Positions 37,496 to 46,720 of a DNA stretch of 64,000 bases are shown here, one piece after another. The notes below the pieces were generated by a model. The model saw nothing but the letters and a program-made list of their open reading frames with translations, ran no database searches and was not told where the DNA came from. The DNA comes from Hyphomicrobiales bacterium (GTDB lineage Bacteria > Pseudomonadota > Alphaproteobacteria > Rhizobiales > Rhizobiaceae). The translations under genes were made by a program, and so were the position numbers. Location of the stretch: positions 186,001 to 250,000 of the forward strand of contig JAJFHV010000013.1 in assembly GCA_021775415.1 (NCBI GenBank), read 5' to 3'. Within the stretch, counting starts at the first letter, position 1, and each line of letters opens with the position of its first letter.

Positions 37496-38656
37496 GTGAA
37501 TCCATTTGCCTTTAATACGACACCGGGCATCATCTTTCGAAACCACGCATCCGGGGATGCAGGCAGCATTTGCGCCGGTCTTTTGGGCGAGCGGGTGCTT
37601 TTTGTGACCGATACCGGTCTGGTGTCACTCGGATTGATCGATGATGCGGTTGCTTCCCTTCGAGATGCTGGCGCGACCGTTAACATATTTGATGAAGTTG
37701 AAGCAGATCCATCCCTGAAGACCGTTGAAAATGCGACCTCACAGGCAATTGCGTCAAACGCCACGGGAATAGTGGGATTTGGCGGCGGTTCCTCCATGGA
37801 CGTGGCAAAGCTTGTTGCGCTTCTGGCCGGCTCCGGTGAAGACATTGATGAGGCTTGGGGGGTCGCAAACGCCAAGGGCCCGCGTTTACCCCTGGTGCTC
37901 GTACCAACTACTGCCGGAACCGGATCAGAGGTAACGCCGGTTTCAATTATAACCGTCGGTGAAAATGAAAAACGCGGCGTTTCCTCACCGGTGATTTTAC
38001 CGGATCTGGCTATCCTTGATCCAGAACTTACGCGCGGGCTTCCAGCGCATACCACTGCTGCAACCGGCATTGACGCCATGGTCCATGCGATCGAGGCCTA
38101 TGCTTCAAAGAGCCCGAACAACAATCCGATGTCAAAAATGCTGGCGGTTGAGGCGTTGAAGCTTCTTGGTGCCAATATAGAAAAAGCAGTGTTCTCCGGT
38201 GATGATATGAACGCGCGCGGCGCCATGCTTATGGGCTCGATGCTGGCCGGGATGGCGTTCGCAAATTCGCCCGTGGCAGCCGTCCATGCCCTAGCCTATC
38301 CGGTGGGTGGCATGTTTCACGTTCCCCACGGTCTCTCCAATGCGCTGGTGCTTCCGGCAGTTTTGCGGTTCAACGCCCCTGAAGCGGCGTCGCACTACGC
38401 TGAACTTGCGCCGCATCTCTTTCCGGATATACCGGTCGATACCGGGGTTCAGGAGATATGTGCACAATTCATCGACCGCTTGGCTGCACTTTCTGAAAGA
38501 CTGGGTCTGGAAACGAAATTGCGGCAGGTTGGTGTAAGCCAAGATGATTTACCGGTCATGGCCACCGAGGCAATGAAACAAACAAGACTGCTTGTGAACA
38601 ATCCCCGCGAAGTTGGCGAAAGCGACGCGCTTTCGATCTACAAGGCGTCCTGGTAA
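37496..38656 (+). CDS. iron-containing alcohol dehydrogenase
   Basis: A 386-residue group III metal-dependent alcohol dehydrogenase. The N-terminus NPFAFNTTPGIIF, the NAD-binding GFGGGSSMDVAKLVA and the metal site (HAIEAYAS, HALAYPVGGMFHVPHGLSNALVLP) are present. Family members oxidise or reduce small alcohols, hydroxy acids or maleylacetate. The GTG at 37496 with AAGGAG six bases upstream gives exactly the family N-terminus, whereas the ATG at 37457 adds 13 unconserved residues. Its stop overlaps the next start by one base. Confidence 0.9.
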   Translation: MNPFAFNTTPGIIFRNHASGDAGSICAGLLGERVLFVTDTGLVSLGLIDDAVASLRDAGATVNIFDEVEADPSLKTVENATSQAIASNATGIVGFGGGSSMDVAKLVALLAGSGEDIDEAWGVANAKGPRLPLVLVPTTAGTGSEVTPVSIITVGENEKRGVSSPVILPDLAILDPELTRGLPAHTTAATGIDAMVHAIEAYASKSPNNNPMSKMLAVEALKLLGANIEKAVFSGDDMNARGAMLMGSMLAGMAFANSPVAAVHALAYPVGGMFHVPHGLSNALVLPAVLRFNAPEAASHYAELAPHLFPDIPVDTGVQEICAQFIDRLAALSERLGLETKLRQVGVSQDDLPVMATEAMKQTRLLVNNPREVGESDALSIYKASW

Positions 38657-39087
38657 TGGCAAGGTCAGAGCCGCATTCACGGGCTGATTACTCCCTGTTT
38701 TGGCCGCTTCAGACTCGCTGGGGCGATAATGATGCCTATGGCCACATGAATAATGTGGTGCACTATGCCCTGTTTGATACGGCGGTTAACGCCTGGCTCA
38801 TCGATCAGGGTCTGCTGGATATACACAGTGGAAAATTAATCGGGCTGGTGGTGGAAACCCGCTGCAGTTATTTTTCCGAACTTGCTTTCCCGGATAGTGT
38901 TGAAGCAGGGATAAGGATTGCAAAGCTTGGAACCAGTTCGGTTACCTACGAGATAGCGCTGTTCAGGCAATCCGAAACTCAAGCCGCCGCTCAGGGGAGC
39001 TTCGTCCATGTATATGTGGATGCAACGAGTCGCAAGCCGGTTGCCCTACCCGACAACTGGCGCAAAATTCTGGAAAAGATCACATGA
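38656..39087 (+). CDS. hotdog-fold acyl-CoA thioesterase
   Basis: A 143-residue protein of the 4HBT/YbgC type. The hotdog signature TRWGDNDAYGHMNNVVHYALFDTAVN contains the catalytic Asp region and the helix start. It probably hydrolyses short- or medium-chain acyl-CoA. It is translationally coupled to the alcohol dehydrogenase (1-base overlap, TAATG) and overlaps the SlyX gene by 4 bases. Confidence 0.88.
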   Translation: MARSEPHSRADYSLFWPLQTRWGDNDAYGHMNNVVHYALFDTAVNAWLIDQGLLDIHSGKLIGLVVETRCSYFSELAFPDSVEAGIRIAKLGTSSVTYEIALFRQSETQAAAQGSFVHVYVDATSRKPVALPDNWRKILEKIT

Positions 39088-39296
39088 ATACCAAGACTGA
39101 AGAACGCATAAGAGTTCTTGAAGAAGAAGTTGCCCATCTGGCAAAAACCAATGATGAACTTTCCAGTGAGCTGGCCGCGCATTGGAAACAGATTGATGCC
39201 CTGTTGAAAAAGCTGGCGCTTCTGGAATCGCGGTTTATTGCAACGCAGGAAAATATCGGGTCCGCGCTGGAAAACACCAAGCCCCCGCACTGGTAG
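39084..39296 (+). CDS. slyX: SlyX family protein
   Basis: A small protein of 70 residues, almost entirely one heptad-patterned coiled coil (ERIRVLEEEVAHLAKTNDELS onward). It ends in the conserved PPHW, equivalent to the PPHY tail of SlyX. The function of SlyX is unknown. The ATG overlaps the thioesterase stop (ATGA), so the alcohol dehydrogenase, thioesterase and slyX form one operon. Confidence 0.82.
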   Translation: MNTKTEERIRVLEEEVAHLAKTNDELSSELAAHWKQIDALLKKLALLESRFIATQENIGSALENTKPPHW

Positions 39297-39395
39297 GCTA
39301 TCAAGTTATTCACTTCGTTTTCTTTGCAAATGCCTCGCGCTCTGTGTATGTAGGCCCCGATACCAAACTGCTCAATTTGTGGCTTAGAAAATCTA

Positions 39396-41225
39396 TTGGC
39401 TTCCCAGCAAAAACAACTGCCCAGCCCTGAAGAATCCAAAGCGATCTTGAAACGGGTTTTCGACGAAAACTGGCGGCGCTATTTCTGGCGCTACGCGCTG
39501 GCGTTTGTATTTCTGGTGATAGTTTCCGCCTGCACCGCCTTTCCTGCCTGGATTGTCGCCAACATCATCAACGATGTCTTCGCCAAACAAGATTTGGACT
39601 TGGCTTATTACATTGCTGCCGCGATATTTGCGACTTTTGCGATCCGCGGTTTCGCGACCTACGGCTATTTGTTCGTTCTCGGAAAAATCGGCAACAACAT
39701 CGTGGCACGTTATCAGCGACGTATTTATTCCCATCTTTTAAAACTCGGCATCGGTTTTTATAAAACCAATCGCTCGGCTTATCTGGTGGGTCAGATCAAC
39801 CAGAACATCATTGGCATGAGAGACATGCTGAATAATGTGATTACCGTATTTGCCCGGGATCTGTTCACCCTCGTGGCTCTAACCGCGGTCATGATCTACC
39901 GTGATCCGTTCATGTCGGTGATTTCCTTAATGGTGTTGCCGGTGTTGGCATTGATCATGAGCCGTTATGTGCGCCGTATGCGCAAGGTTGCCCGACAAGA
40001 GGTAGACCTCAATTCAAAGGTTACATCCTCAATAGTGGAAAGTGCGCAGGGTATCGAAATCGTCAAGTCTTTCACCATGGAAGACGCGATGTCGAAGAAA
40101 ATGAACGATCTGACGATCACTGCGGAGGATCGGTCAAACCGGATCGTCCAGATCAACGCCAAAACCAAACCGCCAACCGAAATTCTTGCGGGCTTTGCAA
40201 TTGGTGGGGTTGTGGCATTCGGCGGCTATCGGGTTGCAGAGCTCGGACATGATCCAGGCGGGCTGTTTTCATTCCTTACCGCTGCAATGCTGGCCTATGA
40301 TCCGGCGCGTAAACTGGCGAGTTTCCGGGTTTCATTCGAGCGGTCACTGGTTAATGCACGCATGCTTTACGAATTGCTCGACACCCCCGAGCGCCAGGCC
40401 GATCGCCCCGGTGCCAAGGCGCTTGAATTGAAAAAAGGCTTGATTGAACTGAAGGATGTCAGTTTCTCCTATTTCAAGGGTGAAAAAATTCTCGACCGTG
40501 TTTCAATCAGGGCAGCAGCGGGTAAGACAACTGCGTTGGTTGGTCCATCTGGCGGTGGCAAATCCACCATCATCAGCCTGTTACAACGGTTTTTTGACGC
40601 CGATAAAGGCCAGATACTGGTCGATGGCCAAAACATAAATGCCGTCACCGCTGAAAGTCTCCGCAACAACATCGCCTATGTGTCGCAGCAGCCAATGCTG
40701 TTTGAAGGGTCGATCCTTGAAAACATTCGTTACGGCCGCACAGATGCGAGCGATGAAGAAGTATTTAAGGCGGCAAAGCTCGCCCAGGCACATGAATTTA
40801 TTGTTGAACAACCCGATGGTTATGAAACGCAGGTTGGTGAGTTGGGTGGTAACCTTTCCGGTGGTCAGCGCCAGCGTCTGTCGATTGCCCGGGCGATTTT
40901 GCGTGACGCACCGATCCTGTTGCTGGATGAGGCGACTTCCGCGCTAGATAATAAATCAGAACTTCTGGTGCAGGAAGCATTGGATTATCTGATGCAGGGA
41001 CGCACCACGATTGTTGTGGCACACCGGCTATCTACCGTTCGTAATGCTGACCGGATTGTGGTCATTGATGGCGGCAAGGTTGTCGAACAGGGTACCCACC
41101 CAACCCTGATGCGCAAACGTACCGGTATCTATGCCCGCTTGCACGGCATTGGGGCAGAAATTACACCGTCAAACACAAAGCCGCGAAGAAAACCACCCGC
41201 AAGAAAGAAGGTTGCCCATGGCTGA
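39396..41225 (+). CDS. ABC exporter, fused permease-ATPase (MsbA-like)
   Basis: A 609-residue half transporter. The six-helix ABC membrane domain (about 30-320) precedes the nucleotide-binding domain (about 350-585) with Walker [15 protein letters not shown], signature [15 protein letters not shown], Walker [13 protein letters not shown] and the switch VAHRLSTV. It is in the lipid A/drug exporter (MsbA/ATM) group; the cargo is not evident. The C-terminal tail is basic ([11 protein letters not shown]). The start is TTG at 39396 with a weak upstream SD; no better start exists before the first helix. dapB begins inside its last codons. Confidence 0.88.
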   Translation: MASQQKQLPSPEESKAILKRVFDENWRRYFWRYALAFVFLVIVSACTAFPAWIVANIINDVFAKQDLDLAYYIAAAIFATFAIRGFATYGYLFVLGKIGNNIVARYQRRIYSHLLKLGIGFYKTNRSAYLVGQINQNIIGMRDMLNNVITVFARDLFTLVALTAVMIYRDPFMSVISLMVLPVLALIMSRYVRRMRKVARQEVDLNSKVTSSIVESAQGIEIVKSFTMEDAMSKKMNDLTITAEDRSNRIVQINAKTKPPTEILAGFAIGGVVAFGGYRVAELGHDPGGLFSFLTAAMLAYDPARKLASFRVSFERSLVNARMLYELLDTPERQADRPGAKALELKKGLIELKDVSFSYFKGEKILDRVSIRAAAGKTTALVGPSGGGKSTIISLLQRFFDADKGQILVDGQNINAVTAESLRNNIAYVSQQPMLFEGSILENIRYGRTDASDEEVFKAAKLAQAHEFIVEQPDGYETQVGELGGNLSGGQRQRLSIARAILRDAPILLLDEATSALDNKSELLVQEALDYLMQGRTTIVVAHRLSTVRNADRIVVIDGGKVVEQGTHPTLMRKRTGIYARLHGIGAEITPSNTKPRRKPPARKKVAHG

Positions 41226-42027
41226 TCTAAAACTTGCCGTGACCGGTGCTGCGGGTCGTATGGGTCAAACACTGGTCCGATTGATCCACGAAACCCGCGG
41301 CGCAACGCTTGCAGGTGCGCTTGAACACGACAAATCCGAGGCACTGGGGAAAGACAGCGGTATTCTGGCAGGTATTGGTGAAAACAAAATTGCCATTACT
41401 TGCGATGCAGAAGCTGCAATTGCGGCATGTGACGGTCTGATTGATTTTTCCGTACCCGAAGCAACCTGTCGTATGGCGGCAGTGTCGGCCGAGCAGGGCC
41501 GAATTCATGTGATTGGTACGACTGGATGCAGTGTTGAACAAGATGCTCAAATTGCCGAATGCGCAAAGACTGCTGTAATTGTCAAATCCGGAAATATGAG
41601 CCTCGGCGTGAACCTGTTGTCTGTACTTGTAGAGCGGGCCGCGGCATCACTTGCAGCCGATGACTTCGATATTGAGGTTCTGGAAATGCATCACAATCGC
41701 AAAGTTGATGCACCTTCCGGCACCGCCTTGCTGTTGGGAGATGCAGCCGCCAGAGGCCGTGAGGTTGATCTGTCAACAAACAGTGTTCGTGTTCGTGATG
41801 GGATTACCGGTGCACGTGAAGCCGGATCAATTGGCTTTGCAACCCTCAGGGGGGGCACAGTCATAGGCGAGCACTCGGTGATATTTGCAGGTGCCGGTGA
41901 ACGCATTGAGTTATCGCATGTCGCGCAAGACCGTTCGCTGTTTGCTTCGGGTGCACTAAAGGCCGCCCTTTGGGCAAATGGCAGAACACCGGGGCTTTAT
42001 TCGATGCGGGATGTGTTGGGTTTATAA
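41218..42027 (+). CDS. dapB: 4-hydroxy-tetrahydrodipicolinate reductase
   Basis: A 269-residue lysine/diaminopimelate pathway enzyme. It has the nucleotide-binding [15 protein letters not shown], the IDFSVPEAT segment, and the catalytic motif [19 protein letters not shown] (His and Lys). The ATG at 41218 overlaps the ABC gene stop by 8 bases and has GAAGG upstream. gpmA follows 17 bp downstream, so ABC exporter, dapB and gpmA are likely co-transcribed. Confidence 0.95.
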   Translation: MADLKLAVTGAAGRMGQTLVRLIHETRGATLAGALEHDKSEALGKDSGILAGIGENKIAITCDAEAAIAACDGLIDFSVPEATCRMAAVSAEQGRIHVIGTTGCSVEQDAQIAECAKTAVIVKSGNMSLGVNLLSVLVERAAASLAADDFDIEVLEMHHNRKVDAPSGTALLLGDAAARGREVDLSTNSVRVRDGITGAREAGSIGFATLRGGTVIGEHSVIFAGAGERIELSHVAQDRSLFASGALKAALWANGRTPGLYSMRDVLGL

Positions 42028-42044
42028 TATTGGGAGAATGCCGG

Positions 42045-42671
42045 ATGGAGCGTACACTTGTCATTGTGCGTCACGGACAAAGTGAATGGAATTTGAAGAA
42101 GCTCTTCACGGGCTGGCGTGATCCAGACCTGACTGAGGAGGGCATTGCCGAGGCGATTTCTGCTGGCAAGGTTCTGGCCGAACGTGGTCTGAAGTTTGAC
42201 ATTGCCTACACCAGCAAGCTCATCCGTGCCCGGAACACCTTGACGCTGATGCTCAAGGAACTGGGTCAGGAAGGTTTGCAAACCAAAGAGGACGAAGCGC
42301 TGAACGAGCGTAACTACGGTGACTTGGCCGGCCTCAACAAGGATGATGCACGCAAGACCTGGGGCGAAGCACAAGTTCACATCTGGCGACGTTCCTATGA
42401 TACGCCGCCACCGGGCAAACATGGCGAGAGTTTGAAGGACACCGGTGCCCGCGTATGGCCGTATTATCTGACCGAAATCCTGCCCCGGGTTATGGCAGGC
42501 GAAAATGTGCTGGTTTCAGCGCATGGAAATTCACTTCGATCGCTGGTGATGGTGCTCGACAACATGACACCGGAATCAATTACGAGATTGAACATCCCGA
42601 CGGGTGTTCCAATGATCTACAAATTGTCCAGTGACACGACGGTAGCCTCCAAGGAAACCCTCGAAATCTAA
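42045..42671 (+). CDS. gpmA: 2,3-bisphosphoglycerate-dependent phosphoglycerate mutase
   Basis: A 208-residue cofactor-dependent phosphoglycerate mutase that interconverts 3- and 2-phosphoglycerate. The phosphohistidine motif [11 protein letters not shown], the acid/base Glu in [16 protein letters not shown] and the second His in [11 protein letters not shown] are seen. It is shorter than the E. coli enzyme (about 250) because the C-terminal tail is reduced, as is usual in alphaproteobacteria. GGGAG lies about 10 bases before the ATG at 42045. It converges on the AraC-MGMT gene with 7 bp between stops. Confidence 0.94.
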   Translation: MERTLVIVRHGQSEWNLKKLFTGWRDPDLTEEGIAEAISAGKVLAERGLKFDIAYTSKLIRARNTLTLMLKELGQEGLQTKEDEALNERNYGDLAGLNKDDARKTWGEAQVHIWRRSYDTPPPGKHGESLKDTGARVWPYYLTEILPRVMAGENVLVSAHGNSLRSLVMVLDNMTPESITRLNIPTGVPMIYKLSSDTTVASKETLEI

Positions 42672-42678
42672 CCGCAAT

Positions 42679-43533
42679 TTATGCAGCGATCCCGGCTTCC
42701 CAGCCCAACATTGCCCGCTTTCGTGTGAGCCCCCAGTGATAGCCGGTGAGATCGCCGGACTTGCCAACCACCCGGTGACAGGGAACCACGAATGATACCG
42801 GATTGCGCCCGACCGCGCGTCCAACCGCGCGCGGGGCATTGTCTTTGCCAATCTGCCTGGCGATGTCGGAATAGGTGGTTGCTTTGCCAAACGGAATACT
42901 GAGCAATCCTTCCCACACGCGCACTTCGAAATCGGTGCCAATCAATACCAGACGCAAAGGCGTGTCCTTGCACCATTTTGCCGGATCGAAACTGCGCTCC
43001 GCATAGGGGCGCGTTGCTTCGGTTTGTTCAGAATAACTTGCCTTTGGCCACCGGCCTTTCATGTCTTCAAGAGCTGTTTTTTCTTCACCGGGATCACAAA
43101 AGGCAAGACCGGCCATTCCGCGATCGGTTGCCATCACGAGCGCCCGCCCAAACTGGCAGTCGTGAAATCCGAATGCGATTTCAAGTCCTTCGCCCTTGGC
43201 TTTGTAAATGCCCGGTGACATGGCTTCATGGGTGACAAATAAATCATGCAGTCGACCGGGTCCAGACAGGCCCAGTTCATAACTTGCATCCAGCAAGGGC
43301 AGGTCATGCGACAACAGCCGTTTTGCGTGATCAAGGGTCACCGCCTGCAAGAATCCCTTTGGTGAAAGCCCGGCCCAGCGGGTAAAGGTTTTTTGAAGCC
43401 TGGTTGGTGTCATGCCCACCGCATTGGCCAGCTCTTCAAGTTCCGGCTGATCGCGCCAGTTTTCCGAAATCAGTTCAATGACCCGGCGCACAGTCTGGTA
43501 ATCGCTGCCGATACTCTGGTCGATATAGCTCAT
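42679..43533 (-). CDS. Ada-like AraC / methylated-DNA cysteine methyltransferase
   Basis: A 284-residue protein with an AraC-type helix-turn-helix domain (about 15-110) fused to an O6-alkylguanine-DNA methyltransferase (about 115-284). The suicide Cys is in VVPCHRVVGKSGDLTGYHWG, and the Arg-finger helix IGKDNAPRAVGRAVGRNP precedes it. Compared with E. coli Ada it lacks the N-terminal zinc Cys domain that senses methylphosphotriesters, so it repairs O6-methylguanine but cannot be switched on through that domain. No partner adaptive-response genes lie beside it. Confidence 0.9.
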   Translation of the reverse strand: MSYIDQSIGSDYQTVRRVIELISENWRDQPELEELANAVGMTPTRLQKTFTRWAGLSPKGFLQAVTLDHAKRLLSHDLPLLDASYELGLSGPGRLHDLFVTHEAMSPGIYKAKGEGLEIAFGFHDCQFGRALVMATDRGMAGLAFCDPGEEKTALEDMKGRWPKASYSEQTEATRPYAERSFDPAKWCKDTPLRLVLIGTDFEVRVWEGLLSIPFGKATTYSDIARQIGKDNAPRAVGRAVGRNPVSFVVPCHRVVGKSGDLTGYHWGLTRKRAMLGWEAGIAA

Positions 43534-43611
43534 GTCACGCTCCAGTTTAAATGTTGCTGTATCATTGAGACCATATTCATGAAGTCGCCGCCACCCGATT
43601 CCTGACCCGAT

Positions 43612-44112
43612 TTATGCGCGTTTTGCGCGTCCCAGTGCATTGGCGAAGGCAAGTGCAAAACTTTCCCGGTCATCCGGGTTTAGGAATGTACCGATATCAA
43701 GACGCCGTTTCCGGCTGGTTATCTGCATGCTGGTAATGCCGATCTCTTCATGTCGCTTTACTTCAAACCGGGCCCAGAAGGGATTGAACTGATGTTCGTC
43801 TACTTTTCCATTTGGTTCGAATTTTTGAACCAGCAACTGATCCGGCCAGATTGATATCCGTTCCAACTTGCGTGCGGCACGATAATTCAATTGAAACGCT
43901 CCCCAAACGATCAGCGCATCGAGCGCCAGAAAGAACAATACCGGCCAGGCGCCCATGATCAAAAACATCATGCCGGAGATAAAGCACGAACCGCCGATGA
44001 AACACATCAGGATAATAAACCCGGTCCGACCGAGTGAACGGTGCGGTGTCAGCTCGGCAAAGAATTCCGGTTCAGAAAAATCCTTGTTGAGATGTCGGTT
44101 TTCGGATTGCAT
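43612..44112 (-). CDS. DUF2244 membrane protein
   Basis: A 166-residue protein with two adjacent transmembrane helices (about 30-75, TGFIILMCFIGGSCFISG and AWPVLFFLALDALIVWGAF) flanked by soluble parts. It matches the DUF2244 family (FFAELTPHRSLGRTGF start, RISIWPDQLLVQKF, WARFEVKR). The function is unknown. It is divergent from nth; only 80 bp separate the two start codons. The ATG at 44112 is chosen because the family begins shortly before the first helix. Confidence 0.85.
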   Translation of the reverse strand: MQSENRHLNKDFSEPEFFAELTPHRSLGRTGFIILMCFIGGSCFISGMMFLIMGAWPVLFFLALDALIVWGAFQLNYRAARKLERISIWPDQLLVQKFEPNGKVDEHQFNPFWARFEVKRHEEIGITSMQITSRKRRLDIGTFLNPDDRESFALAFANALGRAKRA

Positions 44113-44192
44113 TGCCTTGTCCACAAATCCTGTATGGGCTTGTCTGTATAGCGCTGATTGTGCACACAATCCGGCAAACAAAAAGGCCCAAG

Positions 44193-44888
44193 ATGAAAAA
44201 GCGACTTCCAAGATCGAAATACAACAAGGCCGAGCTGACCGAAATATTTTCTAGATTTCGTGCGCAACGCCCTGAACCCAAGGGCGAACTTGAGCATGTA
44301 AACCCGTTTACATTAGTGGTAGCCGTGGCACTTTCCGCCCAGGCGACAGATGTTGGGGTAAATCGCGCAACAAAAGAATTGTTCAAAATTGCGGATACGC
44401 CTCAAAAAATGCTGGCGCTTGGGGAAGACGCAGTTCGTGAACATATCAAAACCATTGGCCTTTATCGCAACAAGGCAAAGAATGTCGTGGCCCTGTCCAG
44501 GAAACTGATTGAGGACTTTGGTGGCGAAGTGCCAAAAACGCGCGAGGAACTTGTCACTTTGCCAGGCGTTGGGCGCAAAACCGCAAATGTCGTGCTTTCA
44601 ATGGCATTTGGCGAAGCGACCATGGCGGTGGACACCCATATATTGCGACTTGGTAATCGCATGGGGCTGGCCCCGGCAAAGACACCCGATGACGTTGAAG
44701 CAATCTTGATGCGGATCATTCCGGAGGAATTTTTGTTTCATGCACATCATTGGCTGATTTTGCATGGTCGTTATACCTGCGTGGCACGTGGCCCCAAATG
44801 CGAAGTCTGTATTCTGGCTGATTTGTGCAAATCAAAGGAAAAGACCTGCAATGTGCCAGCAACTATTGTGCCGATGGCGCAAGACTAG
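44193..44888 (+). CDS. nth: endonuclease III
   Basis: A 231-residue base-excision repair DNA glycosylase/AP lyase for oxidised pyrimidines. The helix-hairpin-helix VTLPGVGRKTANVVLS carries the catalytic Lys; the catalytic Asp follows in AVDTHILRLGNRMG. The [4Fe-4S] cluster ligands CVARGPKCEVCILADLC show the C-x6-C-x2-C-x5-C spacing. The ATG at 44193 has AAGG upstream. The 3' end overlaps the convergent cysZ-like gene by 26 bp. Confidence 0.95.
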   Translation: MKKRLPRSKYNKAELTEIFSRFRAQRPEPKGELEHVNPFTLVVAVALSAQATDVGVNRATKELFKIADTPQKMLALGEDAVREHIKTIGLYRNKAKNVVALSRKLIEDFGGEVPKTREELVTLPGVGRKTANVVLSMAFGEATMAVDTHILRLGNRMGLAPAKTPDDVEAILMRIIPEEFLFHAHHWLILHGRYTCVARGPKCEVCILADLCKSKEKTCNVPATIVPMAQD

Positions 44889-45561
44889 CCTGCCTGGCAC
44901 CAATTGTCTTTTGCACATGCACCATCATGATGGCTGCAAATATCGGAGTGAACAGATTAAGGATTGGCACGGCCATAAATCCCGCAATTACCAGACCGGA
45001 CAGAAACACCTCAAGGCTGTGTTTTTTGCGAAGGATAGCGGCATCCTTCTCGCCGTGAAATCGCATCGCGGCAAACTGAAAATATTCGCGCCCGAGCAGA
45101 TAACCATTCACCAAGAAGAACACCGCAAAATTGATGCCGGGAAGCAAAACAAGCATCAGTGCCAGTAAATTGGCACCGATCACCAGTGCGGTAAACTTGA
45201 TTGCCAGCCAGACAGAAACCGCGATTGGAAGCGCTTTGCCGGCTTTGTCCTGTGGATAGTGGTTTTCCTCCACATGCTCAGCCACATCATCGAGAAACAA
45301 TCCAGCAAAGATTGCGGTTACCGGCGCCAGCAAAAAACCCGCCCCAACCAAAACCCCTGCGCCCAGTAGCCATACAACAATTGATGTGATCCACGGCCAT
45401 GATCCAAGCAGTGGTGTGAGGAAGGTTGACACAACCAAATCAAGTCCCAGCCACATGCCAAAAAACAACAGGAGCGTAAGTCCCAGTGATTTCCAAACGA
45501 CACCACGAAACCGTGGTTGAAGAAGCTGGCTTGCGGCCAATCGGGCAGACTGAATGATCAC
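44863..45561 (-). CDS. EI24/CysZ family membrane protein
   Basis: A 232-residue inner-membrane protein with about four to six helices and the EI24 family features (GFLLAPVTAIFAGLFLDDVAEHVE; GREYFQFAAMRFHG). E. coli CysZ of the same family is a sulfate permease; alphaproteobacterial members are usually annotated only as EI24-domain proteins, and no cysteine genes are nearby. It overlaps the nth 3' end by 26 bp on the opposite strand. Confidence 0.82.
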   Translation of the reverse strand: MIIQSARLAASQLLQPRFRGVVWKSLGLTLLLFFGMWLGLDLVVSTFLTPLLGSWPWITSIVVWLLGAGVLVGAGFLLAPVTAIFAGLFLDDVAEHVEENHYPQDKAGKALPIAVSVWLAIKFTALVIGANLLALMLVLLPGINFAVFFLVNGYLLGREYFQFAAMRFHGEKDAAILRKKHSLEVFLSGLVIAGFMAVPILNLFTPIFAAIMMVHVQKTIGARQASLAPSAQ

Positions 45562-45702
45562 TCGGCAATTTCCTGATGGTTACACTGATTTGCAGATAGG
45601 AGTTAGCAGGCCTAACCGCAAGTCGGTGTTTTAATTTACCGCTTTCCTTTGATGGGCGTCGCCGCTATTCAGGCCGTGAATTGGATAAAAGGAACCACTA
45701 CC

Positions 45703-46698
45703 ATGACAGGCAACACCCATGATGTGCTGGCGATCGGCAACGCGATTGTCGATATCATCGCTCAGGCAGAAGATGATTTTCTGGTGCGTGAGGGAATTGT
45801 CAAAGGTGCAATGAACCTGATCGATGCAGAACGGGCAGAAGCGCTCTACGCTGCGATGGGTCCAGCAATTGAGACCTCTGGCGGAAGTGCTGGTAACACC
45901 GCCGCAGGCATTGCAAGTTTTGGTGGCAAGGTGGGTTACATCGGCAAGGTGGCGAACGACCACCTTGGTGAAATTTTCCGTCACGACATCAAGGCGATCG
46001 GAGTTGATTATGACACCGAACCTCTGCCTGAAGGTGTCCCTACCGCCCGTTCGATGATCTTCGTAACCCCTGATGGTGAGCGCTCAATGAACACCTATTT
46101 GGGTGCCTGCATAGAGCTTGGGCCATCCGATATTGATACTGAGAAGGTAAAGGCTGCAGCGATCACTTATTTCGAAGGTTATCTTTGGGATCCGGCAGCG
46201 GCAAAAGATGCCATTCGCCAGGCCGCAAGCATTGCTCATGAAGCTGATCGCAAAGTTGCGATGACCCTGTCTGACCCGTTTTGTGTTGATCGTTATCGTG
46301 ATGAATTTCTTGAACTGATGCGAAGCGGTGCCGTGGATATCGTCTTTGCCAACGAAGTTGAAGCGAAATCCCTTTATCAAACTGCAAGCCTTGATAGTGC
46401 GGTTGCCGCAATTCGAGAAGACTGCGCCCTTTCAGCCATCACCATGAGTGAGAAGGGTTCCATGATTGTGACCCGCGAGCGGACGGGTGAAGTACCGGCG
46501 CATCCGATTGACAATCTGGTGGACACGACCGGTGCCGGCGATCTTTATGCGGCAGGGTTTCTGTATGGCCTGACACACGGGAGGGAGCTTGATGATTGTG
46601 CACGCCTTGGTGGATTGGCCGCATCTGAAGTTATCCAGCACATTGGACCGAGGCCACAAACCTCACTGGCGGATCTCGCCAAACAGTCTGGCCTGTAG
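45703..46698 (+). CDS. PfkB-family carbohydrate kinase, probable adenosine kinase
   Basis: A 331-residue ribokinase-fold kinase. The N-terminal DVLAIGNAIVDIIAQAEDDFL, the GGSAGNTAAGIASFGG substrate motif and the C-terminal catalytic DTTGAGDLYAAGFLYGL (anion hole and base Asp) are intact. The pattern is that of the alphaproteobacterial adenosine kinase group, which would recycle the adenosine released by AhcY, but ribokinase-type substrates cannot be excluded. AAGGA lies 9 bases before the ATG at 45703. It converges with mutS. Confidence 0.88.
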   Translation: MTGNTHDVLAIGNAIVDIIAQAEDDFLVREGIVKGAMNLIDAERAEALYAAMGPAIETSGGSAGNTAAGIASFGGKVGYIGKVANDHLGEIFRHDIKAIGVDYDTEPLPEGVPTARSMIFVTPDGERSMNTYLGACIELGPSDIDTEKVKAAAITYFEGYLWDPAAAKDAIRQAASIAHEADRKVAMTLSDPFCVDRYRDEFLELMRSGAVDIVFANEVEAKSLYQTASLDSAVAAIREDCALSAITMSEKGSMIVTRERTGEVPAHPIDNLVDTTGAGDLYAAGFLYGLTHGRELDDCARLGGLAASEVIQHIGPRPQTSLADLAKQSGL

Positions 46699-46720
46699 AT
46701 TCCAGCCCGCGTAAATCCGG

